From the NCBI RefSeq assembly GCF_030053155.1, contig NZ_CP125644.1:124001-188000 (forward strand): DNA of 64,000 nucleotides, read 5' to 3'. Shown here in pieces: positions 17,070 through 25,543 of this stretch. The stretch comes from Rhizobium sp. BT03. GTDB taxonomy: Bacteria > Pseudomonadota > Alphaproteobacteria > Rhizobiales > Rhizobiaceae. A program made the position numbers and the translations under genes. The number at the start of each line of letters is the position of its first letter. Position 1 is the first letter of the stretch. Below the pieces are notes generated by a model that was not told the DNA's origin, ran no database searches, and was given only the letters and a program-made list of their open reading frames with translations.

Positions 17070-17137
17070 GCTGTACCTCAGTGTTGGATTGACTTCGCGG
17101 GCTCAAGTTCGCCGCGGCAGCCGAATTCGGGAATCGT

Positions 17138-17155
17138 ATTATGGCCTACCAAATA
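17138..17155. promoter_or_regulatory. Operator-like site before the GntR gene
   Basis: ATTATGGCCTACCAAATA resembles the palindrome at 15733 (ATTATGG, TACCA conserved). It is about 70 bases upstream of the regulator start, a position consistent with autoregulation. Confidence 0.45.
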
Positions 17156-17212
17156 CTGTAGCTGTCGGCGGCCGGCAATTCAACAGCACCGTAGAGATCC
17201 GAGATTGCCAGC

Positions 17213-18583
17213 TTATGCGTCGGACTTCAGCCCCGCCCTGACGATCTCTTCGGCCACGGCCTTCGCCTGCAGCCGGATGTCGGGGACGGCGGTGATCTCC
17301 CAGAATTGCCCCGCCGTCAAGGCGCCGACGGCAAACAGCCGGACGGGCGAGCTCCGGGATGGGGCCGTCACCTCGGAAGCCGCATCCACCTGAATGCCGA
17401 GGCCAAGCGGATCGGGGACGATCAGCTGAAACCGGCTCATTTCCTTCAACAGCGGTGAATGGCTGATCCCGGCGCGCTCCATACCGGTGCAATTGACCAG
17501 CCAGTCCGCCTCGATCTCGGCGATCTCACGCTTGGCTCTGACCCTGTATCCGGCGACGAGCCCGCCTTCCCTGACCTCGAGCGATTTCAGGAAGCCCGCG
17601 TGAAAGCGAACGGTTCCGTCTAAGACCAGTTTCTCGAAGCCGGCGAACACGTCGGGCGCGACCCGGTGGCGGTGGATATTCCACCAGGGAAGCGCATGCC
17701 GCAGGAAACGCGCCCGCTCCTCGTTCGAAAGCCGTTGCCAGAGAGCCTGCGTGACCGGCCTTAGGCCGTCCATCACGCTCCGCCAGTCGGCGACCGATCT
17801 GCTCTTTTCCCGCAAGGTCTTCAAGATCCCGCTGATCGTGCCGGGAAGTGTGTGAACGTCGATCGGCAGCGGCGCCGGCGGCGTCTTCGCATGGCCGAGC
17901 GGCGCCAGGCCGCGCCGCGAAAGCACGTCGATCCTCCCTCTATGGCCGTGGGCGCGAAGTGCCAGAACCTGATCGATCATCGTCAGGCCGGAGCCGAGAA
18001 TACAGACCGCATCGGACGGCGCGACACGCCTCAGCCAGGAGAGCCGCCACGGGTTCTCGACGATCCGCGATCGCAAAAAGGGCGGGAGGCCGGCCGGATC
18101 GACGCGTAGGTTCGCGTTGCCGACGCCAAGACAGAGCACCACATTCTTCCCGGCGATCTCGTCGCCATTGCCGAGGTGGAAGGCGAGCGTGCTGGTGTAA
18201 CGCTCCACACAACCCGCCGCCTTGGCCTTGATGAAATCGACCCGGCAGCGGCCATCCCGCTTCCGAAGCAGCCGCGCAAGCGTATCCCTGACATAAAGAC
18301 CGTAATCGCTGCGCGAGGCGAAATCGCCCGCCTGCAACTGACGCCCATGGCTTTTCAGCCAGTCGACGAAGTCGTCGGGATGATGGGGCAGCAGGCTCAT
18401 GCGGCCGGCGGGAACGTTGAGGCGATGGAGATAGAGCTCTGTCCGGTATGCCGTCCCGCGTCCGAAACCGGGATCGTCGCCGACGACGGCGATCTTCGCC
18501 GAAGCGGGAAGCTGCTCGATGAGATTGCAGGTCACAGCGATCGCTGAAAAACCGGAACCGACGACGATCACATCGTATATCAA
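17213..18583 (-). CDS. FAD/NAD(P)-binding oxidoreductase (NAD_binding_9 type)
   Basis: 456 residues if started at TTG 18583, which has GGGAGAG 6 bases upstream and places the FAD motif at the N-terminus (LIYDVIVVGSGFSAIAVTCNL); a TTG at 18646 is possible but has no ribosome site. Other marks: VVGDDPGFGRGTAY, RLNVPAGRMSLLPHHPDDFVDWL, a second nucleotide site VCILGSGLTMIDQVL, and ADWLVNCTGMERAGI. This family resembles HydR/flavin monooxygenase-like proteins that often lie near sulfonate and organosulfur transport genes. It is divergent from the taurine-type ABC genes with a shared 200-bp promoter region; it may act on the imported compound. Confidence 0.8.
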   Translation of the reverse strand: MIYDVIVVGSGFSAIAVTCNLIEQLPASAKIAVVGDDPGFGRGTAYRTELYLHRLNVPAGRMSLLPHHPDDFVDWLKSHGRQLQAGDFASRSDYGLYVRDTLARLLRKRDGRCRVDFIKAKAAGCVERYTSTLAFHLGNGDEIAGKNVVLCLGVGNANLRVDPAGLPPFLRSRIVENPWRLSWLRRVAPSDAVCILGSGLTMIDQVLALRAHGHRGRIDVLSRRGLAPLGHAKTPPAPLPIDVHTLPGTISGILKTLREKSRSVADWRSVMDGLRPVTQALWQRLSNEERARFLRHALPWWNIHRHRVAPDVFAGFEKLVLDGTVRFHAGFLKSLEVREGGLVAGYRVRAKREIAEIEADWLVNCTGMERAGISHSPLLKEMSRFQLIVPDPLGLGIQVDAASEVTAPSRSSPVRLFAVGALTAGQFWEITAVPDIRLQAKAVAEEIVRAGLKSDA

Positions 18584-18677
18584 CGCACTCTCCCTGAAGC
18601 CCCGTAACGCCGGTTCTTGTCGCTCACCCGCCCCAGAATCACCCAAGCGGCAGAATCACGAAAACAATTATCTCTAT

Positions 18678-18697
18678 AGTCTATAAATATAGTTTGT
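18678..18697. promoter_or_regulatory. TCTATAAA motif in the divergent promoter region
   Basis: TCTATAAATATAG contains the small inverted repeat CTATA-AA-TATAG. Similar TCTATAAAAT sequences occur upstream of the FMN reductase (23735) and of the monooxygenase operon (35138), all next to sulfur-compound genes. It may be a shared regulator site or promoter element. Confidence 0.4.
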
Positions 18698-18785
18698 TAT
18701 TCCTCCCGCCAGCCCCTTCTCGACGATTACCCTTTGAAAGTGAGATCAAGGGGGCCGGGTGGCCCTGGAAACAAAGGGGCTCAAG

Positions 18786-19799
18786 ATGAATTTCAAAAAA
18801 TTGGTTGCCGCAATCACTATCGGCGTCGGCATGCTCGCAACGGCTGTTGTCGCCGAGGCGGCGGACAAGAAGGTCGTCGTCGGCTATCAAACCGATGCCT
18901 TGCCGTCGTCTGTGGCGATCGCCAACGGCGAATTCGCCAAGGAGACGGGATATGAGATCGACTTCCGCAGGTTCAATTCCGGCGCCGAAATCTTTGCCGC
19001 CATTGCCTCGGGCGACGTTCAGGTCGGCTATGTCGGCTCCAGCCCGTTTGCAGCTGCGGTATCGCGCGGGCTCGAGGTCAAGGCCTTCTACCTCGCCTCC
19101 ATCTCGGGCATCGACGAGGCCCTGGTGGTCCGCAACGGCTCGGGCATCGAAAGCCTGAACGATCTGAAGGGCAAGAAGCTTGCCGCTGCGCCCGTCTCCA
19201 CGGATCACTATCAGCTTCTGGCGCTAATCAAATCGCTGGGGCTGACCGAGAAGGACGTCCAGGTCTTCGCAATCCCGCAGCCGGAGATCGTTGCGAGTTA
19301 TAACCGCGGCGATATCGACGGCGGCTTCGTCTGGGATCCGGCGCTCACCGAACTCAAGAAGAACGGAAAGGTTCTGGTGACCTCCAAGGACGTCGCGGAC
19401 AAGGGTGCGCCGACATTCTCCGCCTGGGTTGCCACCTCGACGTTCTCGACCGACAACCCGAAATTCCTGAAGGGCTTCGCCTCGGTCATCAACAAATACT
19501 ACGCCTCCTTCGCATCGGATAAGGCCGCCTGGGGGCCCGACAGCGACAACGCCAAGTCGCTCGCCAAGCTTCTCGGCGGAACGGCCGAGCAGCAGGCCGC
19601 GGCCCTGAAGAACCTGACGCTGCTCGCCCCCGAGGTCCAGGCATCGGACGCCTGGCTCGGCGGCGGTGAAAAGGCGGGTGCTGCCAAGATCCTCAAGGAT
19701 ACGGCCTCGTTCCTGAAAGAACAGGGCAAGGTGTCCGACGTGCTGGCAAATTACGGCGCCTTTGTCACCGCAGACGCGCTTACCAGCGTCAGCAACTGA
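18786..19799 (+). CDS. tauA: Taurine/sulfonate-type ABC substrate-binding protein
   Basis: 337 residues from ATG 18786 with AAGGGG upstream. The signal peptide MNFKKLVAAITIGVGMLATAVVAEA precedes ADKKVVVGYQ. TauA/SsuA features: EIDFRRFNSGAEIFAAIASGDVQVGYVGSSPFAAAVSRG, SGIDEALVVRNGSGI, and GDIDGGFVWDPALTEL. Binding proteins with GSSPFAAA and FVWDPAL are taurine-like. It is the first gene of a three-gene tauABC operon. No taurine dioxygenase gene follows in this window, so the ligand may be another sulfonate. Confidence 0.85.
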   Translation: MNFKKLVAAITIGVGMLATAVVAEAADKKVVVGYQTDALPSSVAIANGEFAKETGYEIDFRRFNSGAEIFAAIASGDVQVGYVGSSPFAAAVSRGLEVKAFYLASISGIDEALVVRNGSGIESLNDLKGKKLAAAPVSTDHYQLLALIKSLGLTEKDVQVFAIPQPEIVASYNRGDIDGGFVWDPALTELKKNGKVLVTSKDVADKGAPTFSAWVATSTFSTDNPKFLKGFASVINKYYASFASDKAAWGPDSDNAKSLAKLLGGTAEQQAAALKNLTLLAPEVQASDAWLGGGEKAGAAKILKDTASFLKEQGKVSDVLANYGAFVTADALTSVSN

Positions 19800-19808
19800 T
19801 CCTCCCCG

Positions 19809-19840
19809 ATGCCGGCGCGGCTTTCGTCGCGCCGGCATCG
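19809..19840 (+). other. Intercistronic hairpin between tauA and tauB
   Basis: Perfect 12-bp stem GATGCCGGCGCG with its complement and an 8-base loop, 9 bases after the tauA stop. No T-run. Position and form suggest mRNA stabilisation or partial attenuation that raises binding-protein levels. Confidence 0.65.
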
Positions 19841-19856
19841 AACTTGCGAGCGCACC

Positions 19857-20645
19857 ATGCTTAAAGTCGATCACGCCAGCGTTTTCTTTGCAGCCCGGGA
19901 CGGGCGGACCGTCCACGCGCTCGATCGCGTTTCCTTCGATATCCCCGAAAAGGGTTTCGTCGTCGCGCTCGGCGCCTCGGGATGCGGCAAATCAACCCTT
20001 CTCAACGCGATTGCCGGTTTCCTTCCACTGTCGGATGGCCGGATCACGCTTGATGGCCGCGCGGTCGAACGGCCGGGCGCCGATCGCGGCGTCGTCTTTC
20101 AGAAAGATTCGCTGCTGCCCTGGAAATCGGTGACCGACAATGTCGCTCTCGGCCTGAAATTTGCCGGCGTCAACCGCAAGGAGCGGCAAGCGCGCGCGCA
20201 CGAACTGCTCCGGCTCGTCGGCCTTGACGAATTCGCCAATGCCTTTCCCTACGAGCTGTCGGGCGGCATGCGCCAGCGCGTCGGCATCGCCCGGGCTCTC
20301 GCGGCCAATCCTGATATCCTGCTCATGGACGAGCCGTTCGGCGCGCTCGACAGCCTGACACGCGAGCAGATGCAGGAACTGCTGGTTTCGGTCTGGAACA
20401 AGACGGCAAAGAAGATTTTCTTCATCACCCATTCGATCGAAGAGGCGCTGTTTCTCGGCACCCAGGTTCTGGTCATGTCGCCTCGGCCGGGGCGCGTCGT
20501 CGCCCGCTTCGATCTCGATTTCATCAACCGCTTCGCCGAAACCGGCGACGCACGATCGATCAAGGCGTCGCCGCAATTTGCCGGGCTGCGCGAGGAGATC
20601 CGCGCCATTCTCCATAGCAGCGACGATTTGAGGAGTGCGGCATGA
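19857..20645 (+). CDS. tauB: Taurine/sulfonate ABC transporter ATPase
   Basis: 262 residues from ATG 19857. Walker [18 protein letters not shown]-loop [14 protein letters not shown], signature [15 protein letters not shown], Walker [13 protein letters not shown] and H-loop [14 protein letters not shown] match the nitrate/taurine/sulfonate ATPase family. It overlaps tauC by ATGA. Confidence 0.9.
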   Translation: MLKVDHASVFFAARDGRTVHALDRVSFDIPEKGFVVALGASGCGKSTLLNAIAGFLPLSDGRITLDGRAVERPGADRGVVFQKDSLLPWKSVTDNVALGLKFAGVNRKERQARAHELLRLVGLDEFANAFPYELSGGMRQRVGIARALAANPDILLMDEPFGALDSLTREQMQELLVSVWNKTAKKIFFITHSIEEALFLGTQVLVMSPRPGRVVARFDLDFINRFAETGDARSIKASPQFAGLREEIRAILHSSDDLRSAA

Positions 20646-21496
20646 GCGATATCGTCCAGTCTGCGCCGATTGCGGCGCATAGAGAGGACCGTCAGGTCAA
20701 GCTGGTGAAGATGGCAAGCTTCGGCGCCGGCGAGAAATCCACGGTGGCGATCAGCGTTGCCACCGCCCTGGCGGTCCTGCTGCTGTGGTGGCTCGTCTCC
20801 GCGCTCGGCCTCGTGCCGCATCTTTTCCTGCCGCGTCCGGACGAGGTGCTGAGGCAGATCGGCCTCGTCTATCGCGACGGTTATGCCGGCGCATCGCTTT
20901 CCGAACATATCCTTGCGAGCCTGTTCCGCATCGTCGTCGCAGCGCTGATCGCCATCTCCGCCGGCATTCCGCTCGGACTGCTCATGGGCCTGAACCGCTG
21001 GGCCAAAGGAGTGCTCGATGCGCCGATCGAGTTCTACTGGCCGCTTCCGCCGCTCTCCTACCTGCCGCTGATGATCATCTGGCTCGGGATCGGAGAAACG
21101 TCGAAGATCACGCTGCTGGTGCTGGCAATGTTCGCGCCGATCTGCCTCTCTGCCCAGGCAGGCGTTCGTTCGCTGCCGATCGAGCGCGTCAATGCCGCCC
21201 GTTCGCTGGGTGCGAGCCGGCTGCAGCTGTTCATCGATATCGTCCTGCCCTCCGCCCTGCCTGAGATTCTCACCGGCATCCGCATTGCCCTTGGCGTCGG
21301 CTGGGGCACGCTGGTCGCGGCCGAATTGATCGCCTCGACGCGCGGGATCGGCTTCATGATCATGTCGGCATCGCAATTCCTGGCAACCGACGTCGTCTTC
21401 GTCGGCATCGGCATCATCGCCATTTGCGCCTTCACCTTTTCGGCCGCCATCCGTTTCCTGGAGGCTTACCTTGTGCCCTGGAAAGGCAAGCTCTGA
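20642..21496 (+). CDS. tauC: Taurine/sulfonate ABC transporter permease
   Basis: 284 residues with an N-terminal cytoplasmic tail of about 35 residues and six membrane helices beginning [24 protein letters not shown]. The EAA loop is [55 protein letters not shown] near the end is typical of TauC/SsuC. Last gene of the operon. Confidence 0.9.
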   Translation: MSDIVQSAPIAAHREDRQVKLVKMASFGAGEKSTVAISVATALAVLLLWWLVSALGLVPHLFLPRPDEVLRQIGLVYRDGYAGASLSEHILASLFRIVVAALIAISAGIPLGLLMGLNRWAKGVLDAPIEFYWPLPPLSYLPLMIIWLGIGETSKITLLVLAMFAPICLSAQAGVRSLPIERVNAARSLGASRLQLFIDIVLPSALPEILTGIRIALGVGWGTLVAAELIASTRGIGFMIMSASQFLATDVVFVGIGIIAICAFTFSAAIRFLEAYLVPWKGKL

Positions 21497-21521
21497 GGGA
21501 ATGAGCCAGTGCAAAACGTCA

Positions 21522-21556
21522 AAGCGCCGCGGGCCTTAAAAAGACGCGCGGCGCTT
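21522..21556 (+). terminator. Hairpin after tauC
   Basis: Inverted repeat AAGCGCCGCG...CGCGGCGCTT with a 15-base loop, 25 bases after the tauC stop. No clear T-tract on the plus strand, so it may be a weak or Rho-aided terminator. It also separates the convergent minus-strand gene ending at 21666. Confidence 0.5.
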
Positions 21557-21665
21557 AACGGCTTTGCGTGACCCCGTTGAAGCCGTGTATCGACAGGAGT
21601 TCGGCTGCATCCGAACCTCGCTTCGCCCCATCCCGGTCTGCTTATGCTCGGAGATGTCCCTCACC

Positions 21666-21974
21666 TCAATGCACCGTAAATCTGGCCGCGTCGGCCCGGC
21701 GCCGCTGCAGGCTGCGGATCAGCATCGCAGCCTCCCTGACGATCGCCGCAAATGTCGTATCGTCGGCCTCCGCGATCCTGCCTGTCATATCGCGGATGAT
21801 CGTCGTCAAATGGATGATCGAATGGCGATGTCGCGCCTCTTCAGGCCCGATTTCGGCATCCGCCATGGCGAGCAGCGTCTGCACCAATCGTTCCATGGTT
21901 TGCCGGCGCCTGCTTCGCGGGTTGGCATTCGGATCTTCGCTGAGGCGCAGGAGATCGTCGATGATATCGGACAT
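21666..21974 (-). CDS. Uncharacterised 102-residue helical protein
   Basis: Starts at ATG 21974, with GGAAGCGG upstream, 11 bases after the hydrolase stop. The sequence MSDIIDDLLRLSEDPNANPRSR is followed by long amphipathic helices (RQTMERLVQTLLAMADAEIG, FAAIVREAAMLIRSLQRRRAD). No signal or membrane segment. I do not recognise the family. It is the last gene of the small-protein operon headed by the FMN reductase. Confidence 0.6.
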   Translation of the reverse strand: MSDIIDDLLRLSEDPNANPRSRRRQTMERLVQTLLAMADAEIGPEEARHRHSIIHLTTIIRDMTGRIAEADDTTFAAIVREAAMLIRSLQRRRADAARFTVH

Positions 21975-21985
21975 TCCGCTTCCAT

Positions 21986-22567
21986 TCACATCGCGAGGGC
22001 CGGCCGCGCGGAAACGTTGCGCCTTCGATCGCCGGCGCGCATCTTCAGGGCATCCAGCAGCCGGTAGCCGGTTCGCCAACGGCCAAAACCGCTGGCGATA
22101 TTGATGTGGCCGGCAAGGCCGATATTCCTGGTCTCGGCCCCCCACAGGCGACCGAACAGGCTCAACCGATCGACCGTCATGTAAGCGTCGTTCATGCTGC
22201 CGACGACGATGCTCGGAAATGGCAGAGGCGCCGTCGGCATGCCGCCGAACGAGATCTGCCCGGGATGCAGAGTTTCCGTGGCCGGCAGATCGCAGGGAGC
22301 AATGAGCAATGCCCCTTTCACCCGACGGGCGGCGCTTCGCCCAGCCAGCCGGGCGGCGAGCAGACATCCGAGACTATGGGCAACCAGATAGGCCTCGCCG
22401 GCCTCTTCGAGAGCGCCCTCCAATCGCGGCAGCCAGCTGTCGAGGTCCGGATGGCTCCAATCGTCCTGAGCGACATAGCGGCTGCCCGGCTGATCCTGCA
22501 GCCAGTGCTGCTGCCAATGCCCCTCTCCCGAGCCGAACAATCCGGGAAGGATGAGGACTTCGCTCAT
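21986..22567 (-). CDS. RBBP9/YdeN-type alpha/beta serine hydrolase
   Basis: 193 residues. It begins MSEVLILPGLFGSGEGHWQQHW, the characteristic start of this short hydrolase family, with nucleophile elbow VAHSLGCLLAARL, Asp in VGSMNDAYMTVDR and His in GLAGHINIASGFG followed by W. It overlaps the upstream small membrane-protein gene by four bases. Family members are serine hydrolases of unclear physiological substrate. Confidence 0.87.
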   Translation of the reverse strand: MSEVLILPGLFGSGEGHWQQHWLQDQPGSRYVAQDDWSHPDLDSWLPRLEGALEEAGEAYLVAHSLGCLLAARLAGRSAARRVKGALLIAPCDLPATETLHPGQISFGGMPTAPLPFPSIVVGSMNDAYMTVDRLSLFGRLWGAETRNIGLAGHINIASGFGRWRTGYRLLDALKMRAGDRRRNVSARPALAM

Positions 22568-22716
22568 CGGATCAGCCCGATCACCAACGCGAACAGGAAG
22601 GCGAAGGAACCGACGATCGTGCAGATCCCGGCGGCATGCCTGAACTGCGACATGACGCTTCCCGTTGTTCTACCCGTTCCCTGCCGACGGAAGCCGGTCT
22701 CGACGACGATCGCCAT
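22564..22716 (-). CDS. Small membrane protein, 50 residues
   Basis: ATG 22716 is preceded by GAGGAGG at good spacing and the stop overlaps the next gene's start, which supports a real gene despite its size. It starts MAIVVETGFRRQGTGRTTGS and ends with one hydrophobic segment, AAGICTIVGSFAFLFALVIG. Function unknown; one predicted membrane helix with the N-terminus basic. Confidence 0.6.
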   Translation of the reverse strand: MAIVVETGFRRQGTGRTTGSVMSQFRHAAGICTIVGSFAFLFALVIGLIR

Positions 22717-22729
22717 CCCGCACCCCTCC

Positions 22730-22906
22730 TCAATACCAAAGTCCGGGCATCGCGCCCCAATAATGGAGTTCGTATTCGCGCGCCGACCGGTCCTGCTCTT
22801 CGTCGCGGGCAAGCAGTCCGTTGACAGGCTGCCGCCCAGCCGGGCTTTTCGGATCGAAAAAACGGCCGATCGCGCGTTTCAGCCGGAAATAGAAATCAAG
22901 CTTCAT
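22730..22906 (-). CDS. Small uncharacterised protein, 58 residues
   Basis: ATG 22906 follows a strong AGGAGG (CAGGAGGTTCGC). The protein begins MKLDFYFRLKRAIGRFFDPKS and ends EYELHYWGAMPGLWY, with a charged middle. No family recognised. It lies in the same tight small-gene run, 13 bases before the 50-residue membrane-protein gene. Confidence 0.6.
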   Translation of the reverse strand: MKLDFYFRLKRAIGRFFDPKSPAGRQPVNGLLARDEEQDRSAREYELHYWGAMPGLWY

Positions 22907-22932
22907 GCGAACCTCCTGTCGGGGAGCGATGG

Positions 22933-23130
22933 TTAGGAAATCAGTGAGTGACGTCGGGCATTGGCAAGGAGATCGCGAAGCGATGCCGTCGGGCCGTAGA
23001 GCATCAGCAAGCGGTTCTCTTCCCGTTTGGCGAGGCGATATCGCCGAGCGAATTCGAAGACGCTCCACAATTGCTCGCCTGGCGCCGATCCTTCCGCGCC
23101 GTCCATCGCTGTCTCCTGAGATCGAACCAT
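22933..23130 (-). CDS. Small uncharacterised protein related to the one at 54059
   Basis: 65 residues; AGGAG precedes ATG 23130. The segment LWSVFEFARRYRLAKREENR and following LLMLYGPTASLRDLLANARR align with VWSVTEFCARHRIDAEEQAL and LLKLFGPFATACELLHNAKR of the protein at 54059-54247, roughly 40 percent identical by eye over 40 residues. Predicted all-helical and soluble. It starts 10 bases after the FMN reductase stop, so it is co-transcribed. Function unknown. Confidence 0.65.
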   Translation of the reverse strand: MVRSQETAMDGAEGSAPGEQLWSVFEFARRYRLAKREENRLLMLYGPTASLRDLLANARRHSLIS

Positions 23131-23140
23131 CGCGATGCTC

Positions 23141-23701
23141 CTATTCGGCCGCGGCTATTGCCGGGCCTGCTCCCGGAAAGAAGGCCGCCAACTCGCCGAT
23201 CACTTCGCTGATGCGGTTCGAAAGCTGATCGGATGAAACCGCGTAGTCCGCAAAATCGCGATCGGAGGCATAAACGGCCGTCGGCAGCGTATGGGCCATG
23301 AAAAAGCCGAACAGCGGCCGAAGCTGATGCTCGACCATCAGCGCATGCCGGTCGCCGCCGCCCGTCGCCGTAATGATGACGGGTTTGGCCCGCAGTTCCT
23401 GCGGGTCGATCAGATCGATGAGATGCTTGAAATGACCGGGATAGGATCCCTTGTAGGTCGGCGAGCCGACGACCAGCACGTCGGCGCTCACGATCTCGTC
23501 GACGACCCGCCGGGCCTGATCGTCGAGGTCCTTGCGCCACAGGGCGCTGCCCAGCGACGGACCGACATCGTGCAGATCATAGGTCTTGCTCGCAAAGCCG
23601 TATCGAATGCTTGCACGTTCGGCGACGTGGCGGACCAGCGCCAATGTCTTCGATGGACGGTTGAAGCTGCCAGCTATGCCGACGAGTTTGAAACCTGACA
23701 T
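23141..23701 (-). CDS. NADPH-dependent FMN reductase (SsuE/MsuE type)
   Basis: 186 residues from ATG 23701 (GAGGAAAAA upstream). FKLVGIAGSFNRPSKTLALV is the flavodoxin-like FMN-binding start, VLVVGSPTYKGSYPGHFKHLIDLI matches the SsuE/MsuE loop, and VIITATGGGDRHALMVEHQLRPLFGFF follows. Such enzymes provide reduced FMN to two-component monooxygenases acting on sulfonates or other organosulfur compounds. Three luciferase-like monooxygenases are encoded just upstream, so it is their likely electron supplier. It has its own intergenic region with a TCTATAAAAT motif. Confidence 0.88.
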   Translation of the reverse strand: MSGFKLVGIAGSFNRPSKTLALVRHVAERASIRYGFASKTYDLHDVGPSLGSALWRKDLDDQARRVVDEIVSADVLVVGSPTYKGSYPGHFKHLIDLIDPQELRAKPVIITATGGGDRHALMVEHQLRPLFGFFMAHTLPTAVYASDRDFADYAVSSDQLSNRISEVIGELAAFFPGAGPAIAAAE

Positions 23702-23732
23702 GGTTTTTCCTCTCTGTAGTTGCTTCAAATAT

Positions 23733-23750
23733 TGTCTATAAAATTACTGG
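23733..23750. promoter_or_regulatory. TCTATAAAAT motif upstream of the FMN reductase
   Basis: TGTCTATAAAATTACTGG lies about 40 bases upstream of the reductase start, matching the element at 35136 (TCTATAAAATCAGTAG) in 14 of 16 positions counted from TCTA. It could be a promoter region or regulator site common to the organosulfur genes. Confidence 0.4.
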
Positions 23751-23816
23751 ATTAAAGAAATGTGCGTCTCTCCTTCCGCGCTCGGTTGAAAAAACATTCG
23801 CCTGGATGATCCAGCC

Positions 23817-24413
23817 TCAAGGCCTGTCGCCGCCAAGATGGCGTTCCAGGAAAGGCAGATTGTCCTGTCCCCAGTAGATCTCGCTGTCATGGACATAGGT
23901 GGGGAAGCCGAAGACGCCGCTGTCGCGCGCATGCGTGCGGTCAGCCGACCATTTGTTCTGGACATCGTCATCGGCTTGCCGCCGGAGAAGGGCTGCGCCA
24001 TCGAAACCGGCCGATGTGACGATCGCCTCGCGTATATCGGGCTTGCCGATGTCCCTCGCCTCGGCCCAGAAGGCATGCTGCAGGGTCCTGCTGACACCGA
24101 TCCAGTCCTGTCCGTCGAGATAGGCGGCAATCACGAAGAGGGATGCCGGCGTCGGATCGCTGAGCTCAGGGCGATGTTCGAGCCGCAATTCCTTGCCCCG
24201 CACGCGCGCCCAGCGTTTAAGGTCCCGCGTCCAGTAAGCACGCCGGATTTCGGGCCGGTTGCGCGAGAAGATCCCGCCATTTTCCTCGACCACCGTCGTC
24301 AGATAGGGCGTGATGGCGACATCGTTTTTTGCCGCCAGGTCGATAAAGGTGTCGAAGCCGATGTAGGACCAGGGCGATCCGATCGAAAAGAAGTATTCTA
24401 CCGTTCTCGTCAC
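23817..24413 (-). CDS. DsbA-fold protein, 2-hydroxychromene-2-carboxylate isomerase-like
   Basis: 198 residues from GTG 24413, supported by AAGGAA 9 bases upstream and by the family length. It begins VTRTVEYFFSIGSPWSYIGFDTF, the N-terminal motif of HCCA isomerases/kappa GSTs in which Ser replaces the CxxC of thioredoxins, and ends with GVFGFPTYVHDSEIYWGQDNL plus FLERHL. The family uses glutathione. In this operon it may handle a glutathione- or cysteine-linked intermediate. The role is inferred. Confidence 0.85.
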   Translation of the reverse strand: MTRTVEYFFSIGSPWSYIGFDTFIDLAAKNDVAITPYLTTVVEENGGIFSRNRPEIRRAYWTRDLKRWARVRGKELRLEHRPELSDPTPASLFVIAAYLDGQDWIGVSRTLQHAFWAEARDIGKPDIREAIVTSAGFDGAALLRRQADDDVQNKWSADRTHARDSGVFGFPTYVHDSEIYWGQDNLPFLERHLGGDRP

Positions 24414-24478
24414 TGATGATTGTTCCTTGTGAATGATTGCCTGGAGTCGAATGAGAGAGGCTTCAGCGCGGCGATCTT

Positions 24479-25531
24479 TCAGGAAGCGGCCCGAATTTCG
24501 GGCTGTGCTTTCCATCCGAGCTGCGGCGCGATCCTCGTCACGAAGTCGTGCAGGATCTGACGATATTCCTCGTGCTCGAACTCGTAAGGAAGCTCCAGCC
24601 GCAGCTCGCCGATCTCTGGCAGGATAGGGTCGGAAAAAAGCTGCTCCAATATCTCCTCCGACGTGCCGACGATATCGCGGGCAAACAGGGTGCGCCGCTC
24701 GCCCTGGGGCGACAGCGTCCGCTGATGGCGGCGGTCGGCATAGTCGCGATAACGGCGGCGCGTCGCCGCGTCAGCGCTGTCGAAAGGCACGATGACGCGG
24801 CCGAGCGCGACGCGACGCTGGGATCCGGCGGCACGGTAGGTTTCGATCAACCTGGATTGGGCGACGAAGAAGTCGTCGGTCCCCTCCCCCGTTATGACAT
24901 TGCCGGTCAGGAGATTGAAGCCGTTGTACCCGGCCCATTCGGCCGAGCGCTGAGACCCGCCGCCATACCAGATCCGATCGATCAGGCCTTTGGCATAGGG
25001 TTGCAGCCGCGGCCGCTGCAGGCCGAAGGGTGTCTTGATGAAGGTCTCATCGTTGCCGAGATAGGCGCCGCGCAGATTGTCGGCGAAGCGCAGCACGCGC
25101 TCATGCGAAAAATCGTAGCGCGTCCAGTCGCCGTCGAAGGCGAGCGGGGCAATCAATTCGGCATGCAGCGGCCGGCCGGCGCTGACGCCGATATTCAGCC
25201 GCCCGCGTGAGAGGACATCGACCGTGGCGAGGTCTTCGGCCAGCCGGTAGGGGCTTTCATAGCCGATCGGAATGACCGCCGTTCCGAGCTCGATCCGGCT
25301 GGTTCGCTGGGTGGCCGCCGCCAGAAAGGCGCTGGCGGAAGAAATCCCCGGCTCCAGGTGCCGCTGCCGGACCCAGGCGCTGTCGAAACCCAGCTCTTCG
25401 CCATATTGCAATTGCTGAAGCGTCTGCTCCAATCCCGACAGGGGATCGTTGTCGGGATAATTGCCGGGGGTGAGGAAACCGATATGGCTGATGGATAGGC
25501 TGCGGCCGGTCATGTCGTCACGTCCATTCAT
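24479..25531 (-). CDS. Luciferase-like flavin-dependent monooxygenase
   Basis: 350 residues from ATG 25531 (GGAAAG upstream). LSISHIGFLTPGNYPDNDPLSGLEQTLQ, GFDSAWVRQRHLEPGISSASAFLAAATQRTSRIELGTAVIPIGYESPYRLAEDLATVDVLS and GRLNIGVSAG define the LLM class. RIWYGGGSQRSAEWAGYNGFNLL is the central segment. One of three such enzymes in this operon, likely oxidising a different imported thioether or sulfonate. It needs reduced FMN, probably from the reductase encoded downstream. Confidence 0.87.
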   Translation of the reverse strand: MNGRDDMTGRSLSISHIGFLTPGNYPDNDPLSGLEQTLQQLQYGEELGFDSAWVRQRHLEPGISSASAFLAAATQRTSRIELGTAVIPIGYESPYRLAEDLATVDVLSRGRLNIGVSAGRPLHAELIAPLAFDGDWTRYDFSHERVLRFADNLRGAYLGNDETFIKTPFGLQRPRLQPYAKGLIDRIWYGGGSQRSAEWAGYNGFNLLTGNVITGEGTDDFFVAQSRLIETYRAAGSQRRVALGRVIVPFDSADAATRRRYRDYADRRHQRTLSPQGERRTLFARDIVGTSEEILEQLFSDPILPEIGELRLELPYEFEHEEYRQILHDFVTRIAPQLGWKAQPEIRAAS

Positions 25532-25543
25532 GCTTTCCGGCAA

